A model generated the notes under the pieces. The model was not told the DNA's origin and did not search any database. It worked only from the letters and a program-made list of their open reading frames with translations. 57,231 nucleotides of DNA, taken from Chromera velia. Lineage: Eukaryota; Sar; Chromeraceae. Shown here piece by piece: positions 36,190-48,000 of the stretch; positions within the stretch are counted from its first letter, which is position 1, and every line of letters begins with the position of its first letter. The translations under genes and the position numbers were made by a program. The stretch lies in assembly GCA_018398765.1 (NCBI GenBank), contig JAHBMJ010000096.1:1-57231 (forward strand), read 5' to 3'.

Positions 36190-38525
36190 GTGCACAGTCA
36201 CAGTACCAACAGAAGTAGAAAGCAAGATATAATTAGTACATCATTAACAGATGGATGCTTGACTACAGGAAGAAATGACGATGAGGGTAGTGAGGAGGCA
36301 GACGAGCATGGGCAGAACCAACTCGAAGGTCAGCTGATGCTGCAGTACTACCTAGCGATGGATGTATCACCCCGTCCGCCTCTGCCCCCGCTCACCTCCA
36401 AATGGCCGATGGGCCTAGAGGACTGGACAGTCCCAGCCCCGTCCGTCTCCCCACCAGCAGGATGGAAGACGCCAGAGAAGTGGTCGAAAAGACCATGTCT
36501 AGATGCCGTTGCAGCCCGGAGGCTAGGCGTAGATGAGAAGGTGGTAAGCATTATGGAGGACGGATTGCGGCTGCCGCTAAACAGATGGCCGTCAAAGGTG
36601 TCACTAGGAAATTACTCCTCGATCTTTGTAGCAGACCTCCCAGCAAAAGTAGCAGCCGAATTTCATCGTCTGGAAGCAGAAAGGTTCATTAAAAGGGTTG
36701 AAACGCAACCAGCAGTCGTATCGCCCTTAGGTGCAGTACCAAAGCCAGAGACGGGAGAACCGCGCATCATTGTTGACATGACTGCGTCTGGAATCAACGA
36801 TGCGACGGCTGACACAGTCATGGGGCTTCCGACAGTGCGTCATGGCGGCCTCAAACCTGGCTGCTACTTAGCAAAGCTTGATTTAAAAGACGGTTATTTC
36901 TATATTCGGGTCCATCCCGATCATGTAGACCTCCTCGGATTCTTTAACCCATTTAATCAGTCATAGTATAGGTACCGAGTCATGTGTTTTGGTTTGAAAG
37001 TCGCCCTCTTTGTGTTCCAAGGAGTTATGGAACATATGCAAGCCATGTTCCGCCAGCACGGGTTGAACAGTGCAATAGTCAGCTCGCTGACGTACATAGA
37101 TGACTTTTTGATTGCAGCTGATACGGAAGAGGAGCCCTTGAACTGGTGTAATCGTTACTACGCGCCCTCGGTTGGAAAATTAAGGACTCCAAAATAGTGT
37201 TACCAACCACAGCCCTAGAGTTCACAGGAATTGGCATCGACACCGATCGCCTCCGTCTGTATATCCTGTTATAAAAGCGGGAGAAAGCGGGGAAGCGAAT
37301 TGACGTACTCCTCAACGAAACGTGTCCCGCGCTCGGAGCCCTAAGTAGCACCATAGGGCTTCTAGGGCATCTGCGCATGGTCATGCCCCATGGAGGGCAG
37401 CGGCTTGCGGCAGGATGGGAAATTTTGGGGAAGGTCAAAATGATAAAAAGAAATTGGCAATGGCAGAAAAAGGGCTTCACGATGGTTCCCGAATTGAGAG
37501 AAGGGCTAAAATGGTGGAAAGACAGGCTGCAAGGTTGCTCGACATGCAAGCTCTGGGTTAACCCAGAAGGGCGGCTAGATATTTGGGCTGGTGACTGGCT
37601 GAACAGTTGGAGAGATGAAGTACCGGGCATTGAACGCATCACGACTGACGCAGCGGCCCCGGGAGGAGGAGGTTTTGGGGGTGGTCTAGCAACCCTCTGG
37701 GCCTGGTTGGGTGCCCAGACGATAGCATCGAGCAACTGGAGGGAGTTGAAGACCGTGCCTCTCGCCCTCCGGGCGATCATTTCCACAAATAACCTAGTAT
37801 GGCGGGGCAAGCGTATGCTGGTCATGTCAGACAACTCCACCGCGGTTCGTATCATCAACAAACGTCACTCGACCGCCCAAGCACTTGGCCAGGTACTGGA
37901 AGAAATCCAAGCATTGGAACCGTTACGGCGCTTCGATATTGAAATAGCAGCGGTACACATCCCGGGTATAGAGAACACCATAGCTGACGCGTTGTTCCGC
38001 CTTCCGGGCGAGGCCCACTGTAGGAGAACCCTCACAGCAGCAGTCACGCGACACCTCCAGCACTAATGGCAGAGAGTATCGGGGCTAGAAAGCCCACTGC
38101 AGATCGTTTGCCCCCCCGCAGACCAGTATGAAAGCAGTATTAGGCAGGCACACCAGCAAGGAGGGGTTATCGTGATGCCAGCTGTCCAGAAACCGGCGTG
38201 GGAGGCCATGCTGAGAGGTGCACGAACATTGCAGAGATGGGAAGTAGGATCAAGACTGTTTGACCGCGAGGTTCAGTGGATAGAGTCGATCGCAGGGCCA
38301 GCAGGCACTCCGATGTAGGCGATAGCACGAGCTGAGGCTGTGATTAGGGAAGGGTGGTACGCTTTAGCATTTATGAGATAAAATCGACCTGAATATGGCT
38401 ACGAGTCATTAAACCTCAAACAGTTAGTAGCATGCCTAGACCGGCCTAGACTTAGTGTGTAGTATATCGATGTCATGCACAATAACCAGGCCAGCGATGC
38501 ATTATACAGGAGAACTAGGCACTAA
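36190..38525 (+). pseudogene. reverse transcriptase-RNase H, stop-interrupted
   Basis: The RT has LDLKDGYFYIRVHP (first catalytic Asp), then RVMCFGL and the YIDDFL catalytic box. RNase H follows with Asp in TTDAA, Glu in NWREL, Asp in MSDNSTAV and a last Asp in ENTIADAL, the DIRS-type arrangement. One frameshift lies near 37130. In-frame stops are TAG 36964, TAA 37149, TAA 37272, TAA 38064, TAG 38316, TAA 38379, TAG 38460 and TAA 38523; none is TGA. Sequence between stops keeps good RT/RNase H character, so the stops are recent or tolerated. Copies retroelement RNA into DNA. Confidence 0.8.
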
Positions 38526-38543
38526 GGCAGTTTGGGGGAGTAA

Positions 38544-39626
38544 ACAATACGTGTCTGCGCTAACGTGCATGCAGGTACAGTAGGCGTAACGAGCACCAAA
38601 AAACGGAAGGTGCAGCTATCCGTCCGGGCACGGGAAGCAGGACTAATGGATGCTCAACACCCAGGCCTGCTGGAACAAAGCATAGGCCAAGTAGACAAAA
38701 ATGAGCTGGCTGCTAGAGCCACAGTGATCGAGGGCAGAGCGCTGGAAAAGAGTACAAAGGCCAGATACCAGAGCGCCATCAGCCGGCTAGACAGAACGTG
38801 CCCAGGCCTACTACCCGTATACTCCGCGGAGGGCATAAAAAAAGCATTTACGTCATGTATGGGCCTGAAAGCATATCAGGTTGGCTTGCTCAGGGGCGCG
38901 TTGATGTGGTAGCACCATGAAAACGGACACCCACCGCCGCCAGTTGATAACCCAGAGCTTCGCCTCTTTTGGAAGGGCCTCGACAAGTCTGTATCCCATG
39001 TGGTAAAAGAAAAAGAAGTGCTTACAGCAGCGCAGTTCCGTAAAGTCATTGAACATTGGGTCAAGCTAGGCACCCGCGATGCGCTGCGCAATGCGGCCAT
39101 CGCAATGCTCGCCTTCTACCCCGCCAAGCGCATTAGCGAGGTTCTGAGCCTGCAACGCGCAGACCTGCGCAGTGAAACAAAGAACCAGATTGAAATGCTG
39201 ATCGTCGCAATCCACAGGCAAAAGAACGACCAGCGGGGCAGAGGCAAGATGTGTCCTCTCCCTATGGTGACGAAAGCAGGGGAATCAGTGGGTCAAGTTG
39301 TTGCCAAATTTTTACGGTCGGCCCCCACGGAAGGGCCATTGTTCCAGACCACTAAGGCATACGAAAACCAATAGACGGGCGCTGCAATCATGAGAGACGC
39401 CTTCCAGAAGGCCCTGCAGAAAGCAGTAGTAGCAGCACTACCCAACATCAGCAGCAAAGCGTACACCACCCACTCACTCCGGTGCAGTGGTTTTTGCGCT
39501 GCAAAACGGGCTAACATCTCACATAACCTGGCCGTGGACATCATGGGCCACAACAGCACGAATGCATGGCTGGCCTATTTCCCTCCCAGCCTGCCGGACA
39601 TCGCCGATGCGATTGCGTCTATCTGA
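38544..39626 (+). pseudogene. tyrosine recombinase, two in-frame TAGs
   Basis: N-terminal SAM-like helices (STKARYQSAISRLD), then a catalytic domain with Arg I in AKRISEVLSL, HxxR in THSLRCSGF, the second His in IMGHNST and the nucleophile Tyr in WLAYF. All tetrad positions are present at normal spacing. It is in the same frame as RNase H upstream, after TAA 38541. Two ambers (TAG 38910, TAG 39372) interrupt it, and the end is TGA 39624. Integrates the element's circular DNA by site-specific recombination without target duplication. Confidence 0.85.
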
Positions 39627-39678
39627 GGGGCCCGCGCACCGGCACCTACCCGGGTACGGACCCCTTCTTCTTCCCTCT

Positions 39679-39713
39679 GGGGGTTTGGGGGGTTTGTGGG
39701 GGGTTTGGGGGGG
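39679..39713 (+). promoter_or_regulatory. G-quadruplex-type G-tract
   Basis: Four G-runs of 5, 6, 6 and 7 separated by TTT, TTTGT and TTT, between the recombinase stop codon and B1. It fits the four-stranded motif very well. It would form on plus-strand DNA or on the element RNA; its function is unknown. Confidence 0.7.
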
Positions 39714-39902
39714 AGCAGAGCAAAGGAGCTGCGCTAGCGCAGGAGAAAGCGCGGCGAGCGGAGATGCTCTGCAACCACGACTGCGTCACTAGAAATGGGG
39801 CACAGGCGATCAAGTATGAAACCCGTAGAGGCCCGCCTGTATTGGCCTGTGTCAATCTGGACGTGCGTAAGGGAGGTAACGAGGTAGCCTGTGCAAGCTG
39901 AA
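39707..39902 (+). repeat. split direct repeat B1
   Basis: 196 bp, GGGGGAGCAGAGCAAAGG to GCAAGCTGAA. Matches B2. Confidence 0.95.
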
Positions 39903-39909
39903 AGATGAC

Positions 39910-40128
39910 TTCAACTGGAGCAAATGCGGAAGTGTGAACTGATGTTCAGCTGGAACAAAGGTCACGAGTTGAACCGAGGAGACGGCTAGCGGAAAGTGAC
40001 CTCGTGCATGTTTTTTTTTCCCTACGAAAAACCGAAATTCTGAACCCCTCAAATCGAGGTAATATATATGTGCGTACGTGGCCTAGCGTATACTAGATAT
40101 AGGCTAGTAAAAAGTTAAATTTTCGACT
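39910..40128 (+). repeat. split direct repeat A2
   Basis: 219 bp, the 3' partner of A1, starting about 8 bp after B1. Confidence 0.95.
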
Positions 40129-40250
40129 CTTCCCTCCCACCCCAGCGGTACGCTGCTGGGTTCCGCCACCATAGGCGGCGCCCAAATATGCGGCAGTACA
40201 GCTGGTCTGGGACTGAGCCCGGCTCGCCGGCCTCACATGTAATCACGTCA

Positions 40251-40446
40251 GGGGGGGAGCAGAGCAAAGGAGCTGCGCTGGCGCAGGAGAAAGCGCGGTG
40301 AGCGGAGACGCTCTGCAACCACGACTGTGTCACTAGAAATGGGGCGCAGGCGATCAAGTATGAAACCCGTAGAGGCCCGCCTGTGTTGGTCTGTGTCAAT
40401 CTGGACGTGCGTAAGGAAGGTAACGAGGTAGCCTGTGCAAGCTGAA
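40251..40446 (+). repeat. split direct repeat B2
   Basis: 196 bp partner of B1 and right end of the element. The A2-B2 spacer (40129-40250) includes a hairpin CCCAGC-GGTAC-GCTGCTGGG near 40141-40160. Confidence 0.95.
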
Positions 40447-41212
40447 CCTATAGCTTAATTAATTAAATACATTGGCGTGGCCGAGATCGATCTTGTGCCA
40501 TGCACTGGCGTCCCGCACATATTGCTTGAGGAGCACGTTTCTCTCTGCATGTTGTGCGGAGGGATGGATTGTTTCCTCGCGACCGTTCGCACGGAGCCCG
40601 CCATGCGTGACGGATGGGTGTCGCGATCAGGCTTCACTCGCGCGCGTTACCCGTTGACCCAGGTCGCGGGGGTATATAGAACTAGACAAGAACCGAGGCC
40701 CTGGGCCCCGGCATACTTTAATTAATTGATTAATTAATTTTTAAAATAGTATCAACATTCGCGAATACACAGTGAGGGCTTACTGCATGTATATATGTAA
40801 ATTAAATCATTAAATTTTAATTAATTAATTAATTAATTGATCGATCGCAGAGTCTATAATCTGTATGTGTGAGTGCGCAGGATCCGTGAAAGAGAGGAAA
40901 TGCCCAATAGTCTGAGGCAGAATTAAAAATGTGCCCCTCAAGCTGCGCTTTACGGGGCCAAGACATCACAATTCGCGCAGTCATGCAGCTTTCTTCTCTT
41001 GTCTCGTGCAGAATGACCTGAAATCTCGAAAAGCCCGAACACATTCTTTCCCTGTAGACAGAAACTCGAACAATAATGACCTGTTCTTCTGGAACTGCAG
41101 CAACGCAACGGCTGATGGACAATGGAAGTTTGACATCCAAAGCGATTCAGTCAGTCAATTGACTTACCTGAGTAATTGCGCCTGACAGTCTCTGTGTGAC
41201 TGATCAGAGACC
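40447..41212. other. spacer with TTAA runs
   Basis: TTAATTAA-rich tracts (40455-40468, 40719-40740, 40818-40840) bracket a GC-balanced 250 bp segment whose short plus frame (40477-40725) has no known domain. At 41012-41185, after a GTGCAG acceptor-like site, a short frame with WNCSNATADGQW precedes the big gene, but it ends in TGA before that gene's ATG. Confidence 0.45.
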
Positions 41213-42043
41213 ATGAGAATAATTCCAGCATCCCTCTGGGGTGCAGTGGGAGTTGCCTCCTTCAGTAGTCTTCGAGGAGTGCAAACTGAAAACTCAGACA
41301 GCGAGAGTCCTGTGTGCACCATTCATTTCAGTGGGGAGACTTCCCTTCCTTCTTGTGCAGGGACAACCGGAATTTTCCCTCAAATGACGAAGCAGGTCTT
41401 TGAAATGGTTCCCTCTCCCGAGGGCGAAAGCGTGGCTTATAAAAGAAAAGAAGGGAGCACTCTTCTCAGATCCGTCTGTGACGAAGAGCAAATGGAAAAG
41501 CTCATAAAGGCCTCTGAGGCGAGTGAGCAGGCAGACTTCCTCTATGAAGAGGTCTTCTGTCTGTGGGAAATTGCAGAGCCCTGGGGTGACCAGTATGCTG
41601 TCACCTCTGTAAAGCACTTCGAGGAGGTCATGATGCCTCCCGCCTTTGCAAGCTGGACGTTGTGTGGTGAACAAGTCGATATTGAGATCGAATGCACTGG
41701 TCAGTTTGGGCATTCAATTCTTCGGCACCCCTCTTGTACATTTGACTGACCTTGTTTTCACTCATGCTTCTTTGACCTTGTGTGTTGCTGCAGCACCCAC
41801 CTACATTGGACATGGGGAGACGGGGCTGGAGGGGGATCTCTGCACACTTCTGGGGGACTGCGACGAGGGCCTGTTCTGTGTTCAAGAGGCAGATGCGTCG
41901 ATTGTTAGTCAGTGCATGGGGCAGATATACAGACGTATGGATAGATAGATGGAAGGATGAAGAACTGGGCAGACGTACAGATAGACAGACAGAGAGACAG
42001 ATCGATCAATCGATCGATAGATAGACTGACAGATAGATAGATA

Positions 42044-42079
<36 letters not shown>

Positions 42080-45000
42080 CGGACAGACAGACAAGCGGTC
42101 ATACCTGTCTCTATTGTTCACTCTGTTTTCTTCTGCTTTCTCTTCCACCGCTTCTAACCACATCTCACAGTGAGTAAAAACTGAATGGTACTTTTTTTCA
42201 CGAACTGTTGCATTTCTCCTATGTGCAGTTCAAGAGAACGTGCATGCGCGAGGTGCCGGAGGGCGGGCTTGTGGTAAAGGGATCCCAGCCTGCTCCCCCC
42301 TGGGGCAACTGTCACTGGGCACCGCCTGAGCAGAGGTGTGCAGTGGAGGGATTTCAGTGTTACAAGAACACCCAGTGGGCCGACTATGCTCAGTGTCGGC
42401 CTCTGGGTGATTGTCCAAAGCCGAGCGCCAGGACTTTATACAACCATCACATGAATGGGGGGAATGGGGGAGTGCAGGGTCCTCCTGAGAGCGCTCACAG
42501 GAGGCTGACAAAGGCAGCGAGGACAGCAGAAGCAGCGGGGTTTGGGGGGAAAACACCTGGGGAAAGAAGGAGACGGCTAGCAGCATTGCAACAGTGCAAC
42601 AGTGCAGTGCAGGCTGCCGTGGGTAGTGGAGCGTTTGACATTTCATCGAGTGCCGCCGAGGGTGCTCACGTAGTCCCTGCATTGATTCAAGAAAAGTGCC
42701 CAGATGCCTTCGACACCTCCACTCCCGGGAGTGTTCCCCCCTGGGGTCCTTCCTCCTCCTCCTCTTCCGACAGCACTCCCGCAGAGCCCAACTTGGCCCT
42801 GGGGGCGCGGAACCTCCCTGCTGATATGATTGGGGTAGATGATGGGTGGAGTCTAGGATGGGTGTGCGACGCTTCCATGGGCCCTGTGGCAACAGTCGAA
42901 GGGGGAGCGATGAGTGCGTGCGAGACGAGACGGCAATTGGATGGGACAGGAATTGAACCCGCAGCAGCCGTTCCGTTCAGTGTGGGAACGCTGTGTGAGG
43001 AGGAGAAACTGTCGATGCAGACAGCCGCAGCGCATCTGCAGAGGCGGTTACAGGCAGTTGGGGAGATGTTCGGGGACAGCGGTGCATCTTTAGAGGAAGC
43101 AGCAACACCCCCTCCCCCGGTGAAGCTTTCACCCTACTTGGTTGATGTTGCGGAAGCCGTCATTGCGGCTGAGCAGCCAGACCTCCCCCCCCGTCTGACT
43201 CGCAGGTTGGTAGATTTCTTCAGTGGAATGACAGACGATGATTTCTTCTCAGCCGCGGATGAGCTCTCGGCTCTGTCTGCTTCCGAAAAGACCTCTTGGT
43301 TTGTGGACAGGGGGGTAGATCTTCGTCTAACTCGGATGGAGATTGAGGCAGCTGTGTTTGAGCATCAGCCTCTGGTCGGCAACCTTCCAGTGGCAAGTCA
43401 GAACAAGCTCTTTGACTTTTTGGCGTCAATGGACACCGTCTCCTTCTCTGCCCTTATGGACAACCTCCAGACAGATCCCTCTTCCTCCAACATAGCATTC
43501 CAGCTCCAGCAGCAAAACGTCGACATCAGACCCACATCCGAACAAATGGAAGCCAAACTCAAAAAAGAATTCCCCCAACTCACAGAAGTGGACCGTCGTC
43601 AAATTGCAGCATCCCTTGTTGCCACGACCCTCGCAGAGTTCCTCTCCAATTCAGAGGAAATCTCAGAACTCCAGACGGCTGCCGAGCTAAAAACATGGGC
43701 CGAGTCCAACGGGTTCTCTGACGCCCCTGTAACAACAGAGGCCAGCACCCTGCCCACCACCCTTCCACCCTTCCTTGTGGACGTCGCTCGGGAGGTCGTG
43801 AAGGCCGAGCAGCCGACCTTGCCCGAGCGTTTGCGTCAGAAGATCGTTGATTACTTCTCCAGCCTTACGGAAAGTGAGTTCTTTGAGGCCGTGGGGGAAG
43901 TGCAGGGGGTGGGTCCTGTCGAGAGTGCGCAGTACTTTGCAGACAGGGGGGTGGACTTGAAGCCCAACCGCACAGAGCTTGAGACCATGACTTTTGCAAG
44001 CTCTCCCGAACTCCGTGGCCTTCCCCAGTCATCTCAAGAGAAGCTTTTCTCCTTCCTCAGCACCCTCTCGCAGGTTGAGTTGGCAGAGAGTCAAGAGATT
44101 GGAAACGACCCCGCAGCCTTCGGGGCTTTCCTTGAGGCTCGGGGAGCAGATATCACCCCGAGTCAAGAGGAGATGGAGGAAGTGATTGCAGATGAAAGGC
44201 TCACGCCAGCCATCCGCTCGGCCACAGCCACTCACCTCATTTCTCTCGGGCCTGCCGATTTCCTCGTCCAGCTCGGGGGTCTGGCCAACGTCACATCGAC
44301 TCAACAATTCTTTCTGTGGGTGTCGAAGAATCAGGTTGATCTCACCCCAAGCCCCCGCCCCTCATCTGACCCATCCCTTCAGGCAATGCAGGCCTCTAGT
44401 GACCCACAGACCCTCACCGACGGTCAAGCAGGAGAAGCAGGAGAGCAGCCGTCTCCTTCTGCCCCCCTTCCTTCTTTCCTTCTGGACGTGGCACGAGACG
44501 TGGTGGAAGTAGAGCAGCCGACGATGCCTGAACGTCTCCGCGGTAAGATCGTTGACTATTTCGCCTCGCTCACGGAAGATCAGTTCTTTGAGGCCGTAGG
44601 AGAGGTGCAGGGGGTGAGTGCGGTCGAGAGTGCGCAGTACTTCGCTGACAGGGGGGTCGACCTGACTCCTAATCGTACCGAGCTTGAGACCATGACTTTT
44701 GCAAGCTCCCCAGAGCTTCGCGGCCTTCCCCAGTCTTCTCAAGAGAAGCTTTTCTCTTTCCTCGGCACTCTCTCACAGGTTGAATTGGCAGAGAGTCAGG
44801 AAATAGGCAACAATCCCGCAGCCTTCGGGGCTTTCCTTGAGTCACGAGATGTTGACATCAAGCCGACTCAGCAGGAGCTCGAGGCCACCATCGGAGCCCA
44901 AGATGACAGACTCCCCCCCGCCATCCGCACAGCCACAGCCACCCATCTCCTTTCTCTGGGGACTGCCGACTTCCTCGTTCAGTTGGGAGATCTGGCAAAG

Positions 45001-48000
45001 GTCACGTCCCCNNNNNNNNNNNNNNNNNNNNNNNNNNNNNNNNNNNNNNNNNNNNNNNNNNNNNNNNNNNNNNNNNNNNNNNNNNNNNNNNNNNNNNNNN
45101 NNNNNNNNNNNNNNNNNNNNNNNNNNNNNNNNNNNNNNNNNNNNNNNNNNNNNNNNNNNNNNNNNNNNNNNNNNNNNNNNNNNNNNNNNNNNNNNNNNNN
45201 NNNNNNNNNNNNNNNNNNNNNNNNNNNNNNNNNNNNNNNNNNNNNNNNNTCCCCCCCCCTCCGCCTCCCCCCCCGCCGCCGACTCTCGTCTCCCCCCCCG
45301 GTGTAGCTCCGCCACCGAGCAGCTCAAGCCCCCCCGCTGAAGAATCTGCTCCCCTTCCCTCCTTCCTTTTGGACGTGGCACGAGACGTGGTGGAAGCAGA
45401 GCAGCCCACGATGCCTGAGCGTCTCCGCTACAAGATTGTTGAGTACTTCTCCACCCTCACAGAGGATCAGTTCTTTGAGGCCGTAGGAGAGGTGCAGGGG
45501 GTGAGTGCTGTCGAGAGTGCGCAGTACTTCGCTGACAGGGGGGTGGATCTGACTCCTAATCGTACCGAGCTTGAGACCATGACTTTTGCAAGCTCCCCCG
45601 AGCTTCGCGGTCTGCCCCAGTCGTCTCAAGAGAAGCTCTTCTCTTTCCTCGGCACTCTCTCACAGGTTGAATTGGCAGAGAGCCAAGAGATTGGCAATGA
45701 CCCTGCAGCCTTCGGGGCTTTCCTTGAGTCACGAGATGTTGACATCAAGCCGACTCAGCAGGAGCTCGAGGCCACCATCGGAGCCCAAGATGACAGACTC
45801 CCCCCCGCCATCCGCACAGCCACAGCCACCCATCTCCTTTCTCTGGGGACTGCCGACTTCCTCGTTCAGTTGGGAGATCTGGCAAAGGTCACGTCCCCTC
45901 AGGAGTTTGCTGCATGGGCTTCCGAGAACAGCGTCAACCTGCGTCCCTCCCCCCCTTCCTCTGAGCCCGACACTCTGACACCCGAGGAAGTCCCTGTGTC
46001 TTCTTCCACGACCACCACCACTCCCAGCAGCACAACTGCCGCTGCAGGAGAAGGCGAGTCTGATGGTTCCCCTCCCTCAGACAGCTCGGATGCCCCCATT
46101 CCCTCCGTCCTCCTGGATATAGCACGGGATGTGATTGTTGCAGAGCAGCCCGATCTCCCAGAGCGCCTCCAGGGAAAGATCATTGACTATCTGTCGACCC
46201 TCTCAGAGACAGAGTTCTTCGATGCCGTTGATGAGCTGCAGGGGGCCACTCCAGTCCAGAGTGCACAGTACTTTGCAGACAGGGGGGTAGACCTGACTCC
46301 CAACCGCACAGAGCTGGAGGCCATGACTTTTGCAAGCTCCCCAGAGCTTCGGGGCCTTCCCCAGTCATCTCAAGAGAAGCTCTTCTCCTTACTCAGCACT
46401 CTCTCGCAGGTAGAGTTGGCCGAGAGTCAGGAGCTCGGGAAGGACCCAGCTGCGTTCGGTGCTTTCCTTGAGTCGCGAGATATTGACATCAAACCAAGTC
46501 AAGAGGAGATGGAGGAAACGATTGCGGCGCAAGATGACAGACTCCCCCCCGCCATCCGCACAGCCACAGCCGTTCACCTCCTGTCTCTAGGCACTGCCGA
46601 TTTTCTCGTCCAGCTCGAGGGACTATCGAAGGTTGACTCTCCCCAGAGCTTTGCGGCCTGGACTAGAAAGCACGATGTCGATTTGAGTGGAAGGCCGTCT
46701 GAGTCAGCTGGTGATGAAGACAGTGCGTTCCCTGCTCCAACCAACACGACAGAAGGCAGAGAGACGGAGACAGCAGATGGAGATGAAGAAGGAGGTTCTT
46801 CAGAAGGCATTCCTCCCGTCCTTCTCTCCATTGCAGAGGACGTGATTGCCTCGGAGCAGCCTGATCTGCCTGATCGGTTGCGTCAGAGAATAATGGATTA
46901 CTTGTCGTCTCTCAACGAGACAGAGTTCTTCGACGCTATTGACTCATTGCAGGGGGTCACTCCAGTCGAGAGTGCACAGTACTTCGCTGACAGAGGGGTA
47001 GACCTGACTCCCAACCGCACAGAGCTCGAGGCCATGACTTTCGCAAGCTCCCCAGAGCTTCGCGGCCTTCCAAAGTCATCCCAAGAGAGGCTTTTCTCCT
47101 TCCTCAGTACTCTCTCACAGGTAGAGTTGGCAGAGAGCCAGGAGCTCGGGAAGGACCCCGCAGCCTTCGGGGAATTCCTGGAGTCTCAGGACGTTGACAT
47201 CAAGCCCAGTCAAGAGGAGATGGAGGAGGCAATCAGATCACAAGACAGCAGGCTCCCCTCCTCTGCTGTGTCTGCTGTAGCCACTCATGTCCTGTCCCTC
47301 CCAACGAGCGGGTTTCTCTCAACCCTCTCGCAGTTGGAGTCAATTTCAGATCCTGCCGAATTTATCAAGTGGGCGTCGGATGAGGGGATTGAGTTGGGGC
47401 TTCCAGAGGGATTTGACCCCTCAATGTTGGGAGAGTTGGGGGGGGGGAACGGTACAGAAACCAACGGAACGCTTCCGGATGCCCTCCTTTCCCTAGTGGA
47501 GAGTCAACTCGACTCCGAGAGTCCCCCTCTGCCCCCGAGTGTGAGAAAGAGGGTGATGAATTGGTTTGCAGGACTCGAGCAAGACGAGTTTTTCGATGCC
47601 GTCAGTGAGCTTCAGGGGGTGAGTGCTGTAGAAAGAGCGAAGTATTTTGAGGAGAGGGGGGTGGATTTGAGGCCCACTAGGGCAGAGCTTGAGGAGGCAA
47701 TTGCTTCAGAGAACGCTGACGTGAAGCTTCTCCCGAAGTCGTCCAAGAAGAAGCTCTTTGATTATCTTTCCACTCTCTCAGCCGTGGAGCTTACGGAATT
47801 GCAGGCTTCAGGCAGCACGAGTGAGGCTCTGGGGAGCTTTTTGGATTCGAGGGACGTTGACATTTTGCCCACGTCGAGAGAGATGGAGAAGATTGTCAAG
47901 GAAAGAGACAGCCGTATCACCACTGCCCAGACACGAACGATCGTGAACTATCTTCTCTCGCAGAACAGTACTGGCTTCCTGACTGAGTCAGAGACTCTCA

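Larger units (their letters stand above)
33372..40446 (+). mobile_element. PAT/Ngaro-type tyrosine-recombinase retroelement
   Basis: 7.1 kb element in the order A1, gag, RT-RNase H, tyrosine recombinase, B1, A2, B2. A1 (33372-33590) matches A2 (39910-40128), and B1 (39707-39902) matches B2 (40251-40446), with equal lengths and few differences. These split direct repeats are the hallmark of Ngaro and PAT elements in the DIRS order, which integrate through a recombinase instead of a DDE integrase. gag is open; pol and recombinase have in-frame TAA/TAG codons and one frameshift, so this copy is probably dead unless those codons are read. No methyltransferase domain was recognised. Confidence 0.85.

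Noticed and set aside
40931-41185. Upstream exon of the giant gene with a WNCSNATADGQW peptide
   Set aside because: It ends in TGA before the ATG at 41213 and no donor joins it in phase.
44837-45381. Frames running through the N gap
   Set aside because: They include unknown residues and are shadows of the repeat-protein frame.
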